From assembly GCF_022374875.2 (NCBI RefSeq), contig NZ_CP092427.2:5580001-5644000 (forward strand): 64,000 nucleotides of DNA, read 5' to 3'. The notes beneath the pieces are model-generated. The model was not told the DNA's origin, made no database searches, and worked only from the letters and a program-made list of their open reading frames with translations. The translations under genes and the position numbers were made by a program. How positions within the stretch are numbered: the stretch's first letter is position 1; each line of letters starts with the position of its first letter. This document shows, piece after piece, positions 1-8,540 of the stretch. The DNA comes from Mycolicibacterium rufum. Its GTDB lineage: Bacteria; Actinomycetota; Actinomycetes; Mycobacteriales; Mycobacteriaceae.

Positions 1-2
1 GC

Positions 3-230
3 GTGGACGTCGCCGAACATCGCGTCACCGCGCTGGTGAGGTTGCGCCCGGACGACCCGATCAGCGAGACGGGGATACGGGCCGAGATCACCCGCGGCGG
101 AGTGCGGTCACGGCTTCGTCGACGGCGCACCGACGTCAAGCACGCCTGGATGGACCCCGTTGTCGTCACGGCCCCGTGGGTCGCGGCCGCGGTGTTCGGC
201 GCCCGCGCCTGGCGCAGACGCCGCGCGTGA
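3..230 (+). CDS. C-terminal end of an unidentified protein (5' truncated)
   Basis: The reading frame is open to the left edge of the window, so this is probably the tail of a gene starting upstream. The visible 75 residues end in a short hydrophobic stretch (about residues 51-66, WMDPVVVTAPWVAAAVFGA) followed by an Arg-rich tail, as in a protein finishing with one membrane segment. I do not recognise the family. It ends 9 nt before the stop of the small convergent gene at 239-361. The first in-frame GTG at position 3 need not be the true start. Confidence 0.45.
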   Translation: MDVAEHRVTALVRLRPDDPISETGIRAEITRGGVRSRLRRRRTDVKHAWMDPVVVTAPWVAAAVFGARAWRRRRA

Positions 231-238
231 CCGGAGGA

Positions 239-361
239 TCAGGTGGTGGCGTCGTCGTCGCCTTCGGCCTGGTCGGGTTGCTGGGTGCCCGAGGTCTTCA
301 TCTCGGGATCGCCGTCGGGGTCCTCGGGGTCGGGCCCTGCTGAGACGTCATCTGTCATCAT
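239..361 (-). CDS. Small acidic hypothetical protein (40 aa)
   Basis: A 40-residue frame starts with two consecutive ATG codons (361 and 358) a few bases after a strong AAGGAGG ribosome binding site on the minus strand. The product is very acidic and rich in Asp, Glu and Pro (MMTDDVSAGPDPEDPDGDPE at the N-terminus), with no Cys and no membrane segment, so it is likely a disordered cytoplasmic peptide. I know no function. The perfect Shine-Dalgarno sequence is the main argument that it is real. It is divergent from the DUF5709-type gene at 479, whose product is also acidic. Confidence 0.5.
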   Translation of the reverse strand: MMTDDVSAGPDPEDPDGDPEMKTSGTQQPDQAEGDDDATT

Positions 362-478
362 CGACCTCCTTCGAGGGCGCGATACCCGCACAGCCCGTCG
401 CTACGCATGGTTTAGCAATGTCCGGTCTGGCTATGGCTGCGGGGACGAACGTTGCGCTGAATCGAGAGGAGAGCACTG

Positions 479-868
479 GTGAGCACCGATGACGCGACCG
501 GAACCACCGCCAACGATCTGGGTGGTGCCGACGACATGCTGAGCCCGATGGAGGGCACGGACTCCGACGATCTGCACAACGACGACGGCGACGAGGTGGT
601 CGATCCTCCGGAGCACTGGAGCGGCGTCGACAAATTCGGCATGTCGGCCGAGGAGCAGCGTCAGGGCGAGAGCCTCGACGAACGCCTCGCCGAGGAGGTG
701 CCCGATGTAGGTCAGAGCGATGTGGATGTCCGCGACGCCGTCGAGGACCCCGAGGCGGACGTGCCGATCACGGGCACCGACGTCGCCGCCGAGGATCCCG
801 GCGAGCACGAAGGACAGATCGACGGGGTTCCGGAGGACGGCGAGTCCCTGTTCCCGGTCGTCGAATAG
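479..868 (+). CDS. DUF5709-type acidic hypothetical protein
   Basis: The 129-residue acidic protein contains the block DPPEHWSGVDKFGMSAEEQ followed by QGESLDERLAEEVPDV, which I recognise as the hallmark of actinobacterial DUF5709 proteins of unknown function. It has no signal peptide or membrane segment. The GTG start at 479 follows a GAGAGGAG ribosome binding site at suitable distance. A second small gene begins 19 nt after its stop on the same strand, so the two are probably cotranscribed. Family assignment is from memory of the motif. Confidence 0.75.
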   Translation: MSTDDATGTTANDLGGADDMLSPMEGTDSDDLHNDDGDEVVDPPEHWSGVDKFGMSAEEQRQGESLDERLAEEVPDVGQSDVDVRDAVEDPEADVPITGTDVAAEDPGEHEGQIDGVPEDGESLFPVVE

Positions 869-887
869 AGCGAGAGGACCTCTTCTC

Positions 888-1214
888 ATGACCGATCTGC
901 CGTTGCCCGACTTCGACCAGTTGGCGCTGGGCGATGTCCTCCATCGCATCCGGGCTCTCGACGCGTCACAGCTGCAGGAACTGCTGGTGCACGAAGCCGG
1001 CCATGCCGCCCGGGTTCCGGTCCTCGAGATCCTCGAGGCCCGGATGCGTGAACTCGATGCCGGTGCCGAGCCCTCCGGCGGTGACCCGCGCAATGCTCCG
1101 GGCATCGAACCCACGCCCGGTGGCTCACCGGTTCAGCAGTCGACAGCCGCGCAGGCCAACACCCCGCTGCGCCACGGCGTCGCCGGTCAGACCCAAAAGC
1201 GCGGCTTGCCCTGA
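888..1214 (+). CDS. Conserved mycobacterial hypothetical protein
   Basis: The protein has 108 residues. The N-terminal 60 are predicted helical (LGDVLHRIRALDASQLQELL) and the second half is a Pro/Gly/Gln-rich tail ending in a basic QKRGLP. A Leu/Glu-rich helical pair such as LLVHEAGHAARVPVLEILEARM suggests a small protein-protein interaction domain; similar short proteins are common in mycobacteria but I know no function. ATG 888 is preceded by GAGAGGACC about 8 nt upstream. It lies in line with the DUF5709 gene and converges on the oxidoreductase at 1235. Confidence 0.65.
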   Translation: MTDLPLPDFDQLALGDVLHRIRALDASQLQELLVHEAGHAARVPVLEILEARMRELDAGAEPSGGDPRNAPGIEPTPGGSPVQQSTAAQANTPLRHGVAGQTQKRGLP

Positions 1215-1234
1215 GCCCGCGCGTCCGCGACTGA

Positions 1235-2842
1235 TCAGCCGACCAGCAGCCGCGACGCTGCCCGGTTGAGGAGGCGGCGCGGCCACCCCGACAGACCGTC
1301 GGCGGCCAGCGCCGCCCGTGCGGCATTGCGGCCGCAGACCCCGTGCACACCCCCACCGGGGGGCGCCGCGGCGCTGCCGAGGAACACGTTGTCCAGCGGC
1401 GTCCGCGGACCACCCTGGCCCGGCATCGGCCGAAACACCAACTGCTGGAACAGTTGTGACGTGCCGCCGTTGACCGCGCCGTGGTGCAGGTTGGCATCGC
1501 TGTGCTCGAGGTCGGACGGGCGCTGGATCATCTTGCCGACCACATGGCCGGCGAAGCCCGGGGCGTGCCGTTCCAGCACTGCGTCGACGGTCTCGGCCAG
1601 TTGATCGGCCGAGCGGTCGTCGCTGCACTCGCGCGGCAGGTGCGTATACGCCCAGGCGCTCTCCGTGCCGTCGGGGGAGCGACTGGGATCGGCGGTGGTC
1701 ATCTGCCCGAACAGCATGAACGGGGCCGACGGCACCGTACCGGTGTTCAGATCGGCCATCCAGCGGACCAACCCGTCGTGGTCGGCACCCAGGTGCACCG
1801 TGCCGGCGCCGGCGAGGCTGCGCGACCGCCACGGGATCGGGGCGTCCAAGGCGTAGTCGATCTTGAGCACCGGGGTGTCCCACACGAACCGGTCGAGATC
1901 CCGGCGTGGGCCGTCGGGAAGTACGTCGGGCGGCAGCAGCCGCCGATACAGTTGCGGCGCCGAGGTGTTCGCGATCACCGCCCGACGGCATCGCACGACG
2001 CTGCCGTCGGTGAGGTTCACCGCGGTGGCCCGGTGCCCACGCACCTCGATGCTGTCCACCTCACGGCCGCAGTCGATGCGGGCACCGGCGGCCTCGGCGC
2101 GCCGCACCAGGGCGGCCGCCAGCTCGCCCGCACCGCCGACCGGGACCGGGAAGCCGCCGTCCTGCCCCAGCATCACCAGCAGGTAGCCCATCACGCCGCT
2201 GCCAGGCGCGTCGACGGGCACATCGGCGTGCATCGCATTGCCGAGCAGCAGCAGCCGTGCGGCCTCACCCTCGAACAGCTGGCGCGCCAGCTCACCGGCG
2301 GGCAGAAGCAGCAGCTGGGCCAGCCGCAGCGCATCGGCGGTGCCGAGGCGGCGCAGCAGCCCCGCGGGTCCGCGCACCGGGGGGAACGGGGCGAACAACG
2401 TGTCCAACAGCGGCTTCTTGATGCGTTGATACTGCTCGAACGCGGCGATCCAGCGGTCGCCGTCGCCGGGGTGGTACCGGTCGAATTCGGCGGCGGTGCG
2501 GGCGAGATCGCGGTAGAGCACCGGGGCGTCGTCGTCGTCCGCGCTGCGGGCATGGCCGACGACGGCGGGTGCGTGGCTCCATCGCAGCCCGTGGTCCTCG
2601 AGCTGCAGATCCTGCAGCGCCGGCGAGGCGACCGAGAGCGGGTAGAACGCGCTGTACAGGTCGCTCTGGTACCCCGGTACCAGTTCGGCACTCTTGACGG
2701 CGCCGCCGGGACGCTCCTGTGCCTCGAGCACGACGACATCCCAGCCGGCGTCGGCGAGCAGGGCGGCGGCGACGAGACCGTTGTGGCCCGCCCCGATGAT
2801 CACCGCGTCGACGGTCTCGGAGCGCGCGTTCTCAGCGGTCAT
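1235..2842 (-). CDS. FAD-dependent oxidoreductase, phytoene dehydrogenase/PYROXD2-like
   Basis: A 535-residue flavoprotein. The dinucleotide-binding motif GAGHNG lies at residues 17-22, followed by the acidic strand end VVVLEAQ and the conserved ERPGGAVKS loop. The C-terminus carries NVFLGSAAAPPGGGVHGVCGRNA, the second FAD-contact block of the amine oxidase/phytoene desaturase superfamily. The substrate cannot be read from sequence; relatives act on carotenoids, amines or lipids. The start overlaps the stop of the upstream SRPBCC gene by 11 nt, so the two are translationally coupled. No membrane segment is evident. Confidence 0.85.
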   Translation of the reverse strand: MTAENARSETVDAVIIGAGHNGLVAAALLADAGWDVVVLEAQERPGGAVKSAELVPGYQSDLYSAFYPLSVASPALQDLQLEDHGLRWSHAPAVVGHARSADDDDAPVLYRDLARTAAEFDRYHPGDGDRWIAAFEQYQRIKKPLLDTLFAPFPPVRGPAGLLRRLGTADALRLAQLLLLPAGELARQLFEGEAARLLLLGNAMHADVPVDAPGSGVMGYLLVMLGQDGGFPVPVGGAGELAAALVRRAEAAGARIDCGREVDSIEVRGHRATAVNLTDGSVVRCRRAVIANTSAPQLYRRLLPPDVLPDGPRRDLDRFVWDTPVLKIDYALDAPIPWRSRSLAGAGTVHLGADHDGLVRWMADLNTGTVPSAPFMLFGQMTTADPSRSPDGTESAWAYTHLPRECSDDRSADQLAETVDAVLERHAPGFAGHVVGKMIQRPSDLEHSDANLHHGAVNGGTSQLFQQLVFRPMPGQGGPRTPLDNVFLGSAAAPPGGGVHGVCGRNAARAALAADGLSGWPRRLLNRAASRLLVG

Positions 2843-3311
2843 CGTGGGTGCGGCGCTCGGCCATCGCGGCCAACCGCCAGGTCGTCTCCCGGTTGCGGGG
2901 GAACGCCGCCGTCAGCGCCAACTGCTTGGGCAGCCAGTTCAGGGGCGGGGAGACGGGAATCTCGGCCATCTCGATCCGGCATCCGCCGCCGTCGAGGTCC
3001 CGCAGGCGCAGCGTGATCCGGGCCTTGCCGAACGGACGACCGTTCGCGATCAGGACCAGTTCGCGCTCCGGCGTGCAAGATTCGACCACGGTGCTGTCGT
3101 TGAGCAGCAACGGCCAGACACCGACCGAGTGGTGGATGCTGGTCCCGGGCTGTGGCCAGTCGGCGTCGACGGCCCGCATCCGGCTGTTGCCCACCACCCA
3201 CTGCGAGTAGGTCCAGCCGTCGGCGATGACGGCCCACACGTCGTGCCGGGACGCAGGCGTATCGCGCGCGACGACCGGCGTGCTGTCGATTTCCTCGGGT
3301 TCTGTCGTCAC
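2832..3311 (-). CDS. SRPBCC family lipid-binding-like protein
   Basis: The 159-residue protein has the SRPBCC (START/Bet v1) pattern: an N-terminal strand then DTPASRHDVWAVIADGWTYSQWV, a central PGTSIHHSVGVWPLLLNDST strand pair and a long C-terminal helix with NRETTWRLAAMAERR. Such proteins bind hydrophobic ligands in a helix-grip fold. It is the first gene of a two-gene minus-strand unit with the flavoenzyme at 1235-2842 (11-nt overlap), which suggests it handles the same hydrophobic substrate. That link is inference. Confidence 0.75.
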   Translation of the reverse strand: MTTEPEEIDSTPVVARDTPASRHDVWAVIADGWTYSQWVVGNSRMRAVDADWPQPGTSIHHSVGVWPLLLNDSTVVESCTPERELVLIANGRPFGKARITLRLRDLDGGGCRIEMAEIPVSPPLNWLPKQLALTAAFPRNRETTWRLAAMAERRTHDDR

Positions 3312-3372
3312 CGAACCGCGTTACCCGCACCGGCGGCGGATAAACGTCGGCGCGGCGTGATTCGATGGCCCC

Positions 3373-4224
3373 ATGCCGAGCGTGTGGCGTGGTGATCCGC
3401 TGTGGCTCGCCGACGTGCTGCGGGCCGAGGGCCTCGACGTCGTGGAGCTGACGGGCTGGCGTCGGCGCGGGCACGGCGTGTTCTCCGACATGCGTGGGGT
3501 GATGGTGCACCACACCGGGTCGAACTCGGCCACCGCCCAGTCCATCGCGGCGGGCCGCCCCGACCTGCCCGGCCCGCTGTCGCAGCTGCACATCGCGCGC
3601 GACGGCACCGTGACGGTGGTCGCGGCCGGCGTTGCGTGGCACGCCGGCGTCGGCATGTACCCGTGGTTGCCGGCCAACATGGGCAATTGGCACACGATCG
3701 GAATCGAATGCGCGAACACCGGCACCAGCCCGTCGGCTCCGCACCGGAGGAACTGGCCGGACGCGCAGTACAGCGCGCTGGTGAACAGTTGCGCGGCTCT
3801 GTGCCGGCGGCTGGGCCAGCCCGCCGCACGAACGATCGGGCACAAGGAGTACGCCGGCCGGGCGCAGGGCAAGTGGGATCCCGGAGCGATCGACATGGAC
3901 ATGCTGCGCCGCGACATCGCCGATCGGATCGGTACGGCGCCGTCGCCGCCGACGCCGCGGCCCGGGGTGCCCGTCGGGTATTACGCCGACGTGCTGCTGT
4001 ACCGCGGTTCGACGGGTCCGCAGGTGGCCGAACTCCAGCGACGCCTGAAGTACGCCTATTCCGCCTATGCCGGCGATCTGGACATCGACGGCGTCTTCGG
4101 GCCGGAGACCGAGGCGGCCGTGCGCGAATTCCAGCGTCGCACAGCAGGTCTGCGGATCGACGGGATCGTCGGTCCGGCCACGGCAGCCGCGCTGCGGCTG
4201 CGCCTGGTCAGCTCACCGGACTGA
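3373..4224 (+). CDS. Peptidoglycan N-acetylmuramoyl-L-alanine amidase with peptidoglycan-binding domain
   Basis: Residues about 40-185 form a PGRP/Amidase_2 domain: HH at residues 46-47 (MVHHTG), WHAGVG in the middle, and IGHKEYAGRAQGKWDPG carrying the later zinc His and the catalytic Lys region. Residues about 205-278 form a PG_binding_1 domain with the repeated GVFGPETEAAVREFQ and GIVGPATAAAL signatures. The enzyme should cleave the bond between muramic acid and the stem peptide. There is no obvious signal peptide, as in the M. tuberculosis Rv3594-like amidases that it resembles in architecture. It converges on the oxidoreductase at 4208 with a 17-nt overlap. Confidence 0.9.
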   Translation: MPSVWRGDPLWLADVLRAEGLDVVELTGWRRRGHGVFSDMRGVMVHHTGSNSATAQSIAAGRPDLPGPLSQLHIARDGTVTVVAAGVAWHAGVGMYPWLPANMGNWHTIGIECANTGTSPSAPHRRNWPDAQYSALVNSCAALCRRLGQPAARTIGHKEYAGRAQGKWDPGAIDMDMLRRDIADRIGTAPSPPTPRPGVPVGYYADVLLYRGSTGPQVAELQRRLKYAYSAYAGDLDIDGVFGPETEAAVREFQRRTAGLRIDGIVGPATAAALRLRLVSSPD

Positions 4225-6454
4225 CCTCGACCGGGATGCCGTTGAGGGCACCGTTACCCGAGGGCTCGTCGAGGAAGTCCGGCGGGGAGAGCACGTTGGT
4301 GTTGACGCCGGGGGAGCCGTTGGCGATACCGAGCCGGGTGCCGGGCTTGCCGTGGCCCCAGCCGTGCGGCATCGACACCACGCCCGGCTTGATCGCGTCG
4401 GTCAGCTCCACGGGGACCTCGATGCGGCCCCCGGCCGATGTGACCGCGACCCGGTCGCCGTCGGCGATGCCGCGTCGGCTCGCGTCGTCGCGGTGCATCA
4501 GCAGCGTGCAGCGGTCGCGCCCCTTCATCAACGGGCCGACGTTGTGCAACCAGGAGTTGTTGGAGCGCAGGTGCCGCCGGCTGACCAGCACCAGGTCGTC
4601 GGGTGCGCGGGTGAGCCGCCGCGCCAGCCGCGGCAGATCCTCGAGCAGGTAGGGCGGCGCCAGCCGGATCCTGCGATCGCTGGTGCCCAGCACCTCGGGG
4701 ATGCGCGGCACCATCGGGCCGAAGTTGATGCCGTCGGGGTGCTGCCGGAGCTTCGCCAGCGTCAGCCCGTCGGGGTTCTCGCCGTACCGGTCGCCGAACG
4801 GACCGGTACGCAGCGTCAGATCCAGCGTGCGTTCCGGGCCGCCGTGGTCGTAGTGGGCCCGCACGGTGGCGCCGTCGAGGCCCTGGGTGAAACACAGGTA
4901 GTCGAAGAACCCGTCATCGATCGCGGCCACGTCGACGTCCTCGGCCGGTGTCCCGGTGCACAATCCGGTCAGCCGGATCAGGATCTCCCACTCGTCGGGC
5001 GCCTCCGGGTCGGGTCGGGCGAACACCGGCGGCGAGTAGTTGGCGATGCTGTTGATCGCGAAGTGCAGGATGAGGTCGTCGTGGTGGGGCTGCTCGAGAG
5101 GGGAGGGGCCGGGCAGGATCACGTCGGCGTGCCGCGTGGTCTCGTTGAGCCACAGGTCGATCGAGATCATCGCCTCCAGCTCGTCGAGCGCCTCGTCGAG
5201 CCGGTGGCCCACGGGGGTGGACAGCACCGGATTGCCGGCGACGGTGATCAGCGCTTTGATCTGTCCCTCGCCCGGTGTCGCGATCTCCTCGGCCAGACAG
5301 GACACCGGCACCTGGCCGAGCACCTCCTTGGCGCCGCGCACCCGGGTGCGGTAGCGGCCGAAATCGGCGACGCCGTCCTCGAGACCCGGGATGGGCTGCT
5401 CGGTCACCGACCACGCGGCGGCGGTGGGGAACATCGCGCCGCCGGGGACGTCGAAGTGGCCGGTGAGGATGTTCACCACGTCGACGAGCCAACTCGCCAG
5501 GCTGCCGAATTCTTGATTGCAGGTACCGATCCGGCCGTACACGACGGCGCGCGGCGTCGCGGCGAGTTCGCGGGCGAGGGCGCGGATGCGGTCGGCGGGA
5601 AGCCCTGTCACCTCAGCCACCCGCTCGGGCGGCCAGTCGGCGGCGACCGCGCCGAGGGTGTCGAGACCGTCGAGGTGGGGCGCCAACGATCCGACGTCGA
5701 CGAGGTGCTCGTCGAACAGCGTGTGGGCGACGGCGAGGAGCAGCGCGGCATCGGTGCCCGGGGTGATCGGCAGCCACTCGTCGGCGCGCTCCGCGGTGGC
5801 GGTGCGCACCGGGTCGACGACGATCACCTTGCCGCGCTGCCGGACGGCGCGGATCAGCCCCATCACATCCGGTGCCGCCAGCAGCGATCCCTGCGACGCG
5901 GCGGGGTTGGCGCCCATGATGACCAGCAGATCGGTCCGTTCGATGTCGGGCACCGGGAAGCTCCACCACCCGCCGTACATCAGATGCGAGGACAGGTTCT
6001 TCGGCCACTGATCGACCGTGCCCGGCGAGTAGGTCAGCGGCATGCCCGACAGCCCCAGCAGGATGCCGGCGTAGCGCGCCAGCGAGAACGAGTGGGCGAG
6101 CGGGTTGCCGGTGTAGGCGGTGACCGCGCCGATCCCGTACTTCTCGATGATCGGTGCCAGCAGCTCGGTGCACCGCCGGAACGCGGTGTCCCAGTCGACC
6201 TCGTACCACTGATCGTCGATCTTGATCATCGGCCGCCGGATCCGGTCGGGATCGGAGTGCAGCGCGCCCAGCGACGCCCCCTTCGGGCACATGTGGCCGC
6301 GGCTCCAGACGTCGTTTCGGTTGGGCCGCACGCTCGCGACGTGTCCGTGCTCGACGCGGATCTCCAAGCCGCACATCGCTTCACACAGCGGACAGGTGTA
6401 GAGGTGCAGTCCGTCCTCGCCGATCCCGGCCAGCTGCCTGTGTGTCTGCGTCAT
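4208..6454 (-). CDS. Molybdopterin-dependent oxidoreductase (Rv0197-like)
   Basis: The 748-residue protein begins with a [4Fe-4S] site, Cys21, Cys24, Cys28 and Cys56 (CPLCEAMC and GHMCPKG), typical of the formate dehydrogenase/nitrate reductase family. Further conserved blocks are MGANPAASQG, DPVRTATAERADEWLPI and WLNETTRHADVILPGPSPLE, and a C-terminal molydop-binding domain with MHRDDASRRGIADGDRV. The best-known relative is M. tuberculosis Rv0197; substrate and electron partner are unknown. I chose ATG 6454 because the 16 residues before it are not family-like. It is divergent from a TetR gene, matching the Rv0196-Rv0197 arrangement. Confidence 0.85.
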   Translation of the reverse strand: MTQTHRQLAGIGEDGLHLYTCPLCEAMCGLEIRVEHGHVASVRPNRNDVWSRGHMCPKGASLGALHSDPDRIRRPMIKIDDQWYEVDWDTAFRRCTELLAPIIEKYGIGAVTAYTGNPLAHSFSLARYAGILLGLSGMPLTYSPGTVDQWPKNLSSHLMYGGWWSFPVPDIERTDLLVIMGANPAASQGSLLAAPDVMGLIRAVRQRGKVIVVDPVRTATAERADEWLPITPGTDAALLLAVAHTLFDEHLVDVGSLAPHLDGLDTLGAVAADWPPERVAEVTGLPADRIRALARELAATPRAVVYGRIGTCNQEFGSLASWLVDVVNILTGHFDVPGGAMFPTAAAWSVTEQPIPGLEDGVADFGRYRTRVRGAKEVLGQVPVSCLAEEIATPGEGQIKALITVAGNPVLSTPVGHRLDEALDELEAMISIDLWLNETTRHADVILPGPSPLEQPHHDDLILHFAINSIANYSPPVFARPDPEAPDEWEILIRLTGLCTGTPAEDVDVAAIDDGFFDYLCFTQGLDGATVRAHYDHGGPERTLDLTLRTGPFGDRYGENPDGLTLAKLRQHPDGINFGPMVPRIPEVLGTSDRRIRLAPPYLLEDLPRLARRLTRAPDDLVLVSRRHLRSNNSWLHNVGPLMKGRDRCTLLMHRDDASRRGIADGDRVAVTSAGGRIEVPVELTDAIKPGVVSMPHGWGHGKPGTRLGIANGSPGVNTNVLSPPDFLDEPSGNGALNGIPVEVSPVS

Positions 6455-6484
6455 CGACTCCGAACCCCGTCCCCGTGGTGTTGT

Positions 6485-6497
6485 GACAGACTGTATC
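6485..6497. promoter_or_regulatory. Imperfect dyad between oxidoreductase and tetR starts
   Basis: GACAGACTGTATC reads as its own reverse complement at all but the central positions and sits in the 73-nt gap between the divergent starts at 6454 and 6528. This is where an autoregulating TetR repressor would be expected to bind. The match is short and imperfect, so confidence is low. Confidence 0.3.
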
Positions 6498-6527
6498 GAC
6501 AATCTTCAGGGAAGGGACCCGGAATCG

Positions 6528-7115
6528 ATGGACGGGGCAGCGCCGGTACGGCGGCGTCATCACGGATCGCGCCGCGACCCGGCGATCGACGACGCCGTCC
6601 TCGACGCCGCTCGCGCGCTGCTGGTGACCCGCGGGTACGCGGCCACGTCGATCGACCTGATCGCCGCGACGGCGAAGGTCAGTCGGCCGGCGATCTATCG
6701 GCGGTGGCGCACCAAGGCCCACCTCATCCACGAGGCGGCCTTCCCTGATCTGGGCCCTGACCCGTGCGCCGACGACCTGACCGCGGAGATCACCCGGCTG
6801 TGCCGCGGCGCCCTGTCGATGTACGCTGATCCTGTTGTGCGCGAAGCGGTTCCGGGGCTATTGCATGATCTGCGGATGGAGCCTGCGATGCGCCGGCTGC
6901 TCAACGACCGGTTGGAGGCGGCGGCGCGGCGGCAGTTGGCGACCCAGCTGGCTGGCGCCCCCGACGCACGGTCGGGGGTCGACGCCGACACCGTGATGGA
7001 CGCAATCGCCGGAGCGGCCTGGTACGCGGTGTGCGTCCGCAAGGTGACCGACCTCGACCGGGCCGCGGAGAGCCTGGCCGATCTCGTCTGCCACGGCGTG
7101 CTGCGCGGCGATTAG
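6528..7115 (+). CDS. TetR/AcrR family transcriptional regulator (Rv0196-like)
   Basis: A 195-residue TetR-type repressor with a basic N-terminal arm (RRRHHGSRRD), a helix-turn-helix around residues 25-70 (GYAATSIDLIAATAKVSRPAIYRRWRTKAHLI) and an all-helical ligand domain. ATG 6528 is preferred over the in-frame GTG at 6483 because the family starts close to the basic arm. It is divergent from the molybdopterin oxidoreductase and probably controls it, as inferred from the conserved gene pair. Its last 4 nt overlap the convergent SDR gene at 7112. Confidence 0.85.
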   Translation: MDGAAPVRRRHHGSRRDPAIDDAVLDAARALLVTRGYAATSIDLIAATAKVSRPAIYRRWRTKAHLIHEAAFPDLGPDPCADDLTAEITRLCRGALSMYADPVVREAVPGLLHDLRMEPAMRRLLNDRLEAAARRQLATQLAGAPDARSGVDADTVMDAIAGAAWYAVCVRKVTDLDRAAESLADLVCHGVLRGD

Positions 7116-8101
7116 AGCCGGCCCACCTCGCGTAGCCCGTCGACGGTGTCGGCGATCGTCTCGGCCGGGTCGCGCCAGTGCAGACCGAAGTCGCGGGCGC
7201 TCGGAGCGTCGTCCGAGGCCGGCATCTGCGTGTAGTACTGCATCGCCGCGGAGTTGATCGGCGTCTCGAAGGGCAGGAACGGTCCGACGACGTCGAAGAG
7301 ACGGCCGGCGCTGCGCAGCGCCACATCGGGCACCGGGACCACCGCGAGCGTGCGCTCGGCCGCGTCGCCGATCATGTGCGCCAGCTCGTCCACCGAAACC
7401 CGTTGTCCTCCGGCCATATAGCGGCGCGGGCCCCGGCCGGGCTCCAGGAGGGCGACGTGCAGTGCGGCCAGATCGCGGACATCGATGACGATCCATCCGG
7501 CGCCGCGGCCCGGCACGCTGCGCATCTTGACCGCCGCCTCCACGCCCTCGGCGGCCTCGCCGAACTGATCGCCGGCGGGCGGGCCGAGCACCATCCCGGG
7601 ATAGGTGATGTTCACCGGCGCCCCGGCGTCCTGCAGGCCGCGCGCGTAGGCCTCGACCGCCGCCTTGGACCGGCCGTACCCGTCACTGCCGCCGACCACC
7701 GGCAGATCCGCGGTCAGCACCTCGAGGTCCGGACGGAACAGCGCGGTGAAACTCGAGACGTGCACGATGGGGTCGATGCCGGCGGCGACGGCCGCGCCGA
7801 GCACGTTGCGGGCGCCTTCCAGATTGGTGTGGAGCATCTCGTCGGCGCGGCTGGGGTCAGTCGACACCATTGCCGCACAATGGATCACGGCATCGCAGCC
7901 GTCGAGCGCGGCGGAGGTGCTCTGCGCATCGGCGATGTCGCCGAGCACGTGGTCGCCGATGTCGACGCCGATCTTCTCGGCGCTGGTGCTCAGCCGCCCG
8001 GCGTTGCGGACCAGGAAGCGCACGTCGTGCCCGGCGTCCTGCGCGGCCTTGGCAGTCCAGGCGCCGACGAAGCCGGTGCCGCCGGTGATCAGTACCTTCA
8101 T
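7112..8101 (-). CDS. NAD-dependent epimerase/dehydratase family (extended SDR)
   Basis: The 329-residue protein opens with MKVLITGGTGFVG, the TGxxGxxG nucleotide-binding motif, and carries the active-site pair YGRSK (Tyr and Lys) in the middle, preceded by a conserved HVSSFTALF strand. Length and motifs fit atypical/extended SDR enzymes that act on sugar-nucleotide or steroid-like hydroxyls; the substrate is not predictable. A GGAGGG ribosome binding site precedes ATG 8101. It is a single gene pointing away from the glyoxalase unit. Confidence 0.85.
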   Translation of the reverse strand: MKVLITGGTGFVGAWTAKAAQDAGHDVRFLVRNAGRLSTSAEKIGVDIGDHVLGDIADAQSTSAALDGCDAVIHCAAMVSTDPSRADEMLHTNLEGARNVLGAAVAAGIDPIVHVSSFTALFRPDLEVLTADLPVVGGSDGYGRSKAAVEAYARGLQDAGAPVNITYPGMVLGPPAGDQFGEAAEGVEAAVKMRSVPGRGAGWIVIDVRDLAALHVALLEPGRGPRRYMAGGQRVSVDELAHMIGDAAERTLAVVPVPDVALRSAGRLFDVVGPFLPFETPINSAAMQYYTQMPASDDAPSARDFGLHWRDPAETIADTVDGLREVGRL

Positions 8102-8150
8102 CTACCCTCCGGTTCCACGACGCGCCCTATACCCGTTTCGTCCGCGCGTC

Positions 8151-8540
8151 TCACCCGCCGACGTGCTGGATCTGGATCAGATTGCCACACGTGTCATCGA
8201 GCACCGCCGTGGTGACCGGGCCCATGTCGGTGGGCTGCTGGGTGAAGCGCACGCCGAGTCCTCGGAGCCGGTCGTACTCGGCCGCGACATCGTCGACGTC
8301 GAAAGCGGTGAACGGGATGCCGTCGGCCACCAGTGCCTCCTTGAACGGTCGGGCGGCGGGATGCTCGTCGGGTTCGAGCACGAGTTCGACGCCGTCGGGA
8401 CCGTCCGGTGAAACGACCGTGATCCACCGGTGCGGCCCCATCGGCACGTCGTGCTTGGGCAGGAAACCGAGCACATCGGTGTAGAAGCGCAACGCCTTGT
8501 CCTGGTCGTCGACGAGCACGCTCGTCAGGCTGATTCTCAT
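8151..8540 (-). CDS. VOC/glyoxalase family protein
   Basis: A 129-residue vicinal-oxygen-chelate protein made of two beta-alpha-beta-beta-beta modules: MRISLTSVLVDDQDKALRFYTDVLGF at the start and FDVDDVAAEYDRLRGLGVRFTQQPTDM then DDTCGNLIQIQHV at the end. Members are metal-dependent enzymes or antibiotic/thiol-conjugate binding proteins. ATG 8540 overlaps the stop of the upstream ArsR gene as ATGA, so translation is coupled. The pair is a very common regulator plus effector unit; what it detoxifies is unknown. Confidence 0.85.
   Translation of the reverse strand: MRISLTSVLVDDQDKALRFYTDVLGFLPKHDVPMGPHRWITVVSPDGPDGVELVLEPDEHPAARPFKEALVADGIPFTAFDVDDVAAEYDRLRGLGVRFTQQPTDMGPVTTAVLDDTCGNLIQIQHVGG

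Noticed and set aside
4067..6748. An 893-codon open frame on the plus strand opposite the molybdopterin oxidoreductase
   Set aside because: Its product is Arg/Gly/His-rich with no domain, and the opposite frame encodes a complete Fe-S/molybdopterin enzyme. Long antisense frames are expected at this GC content.
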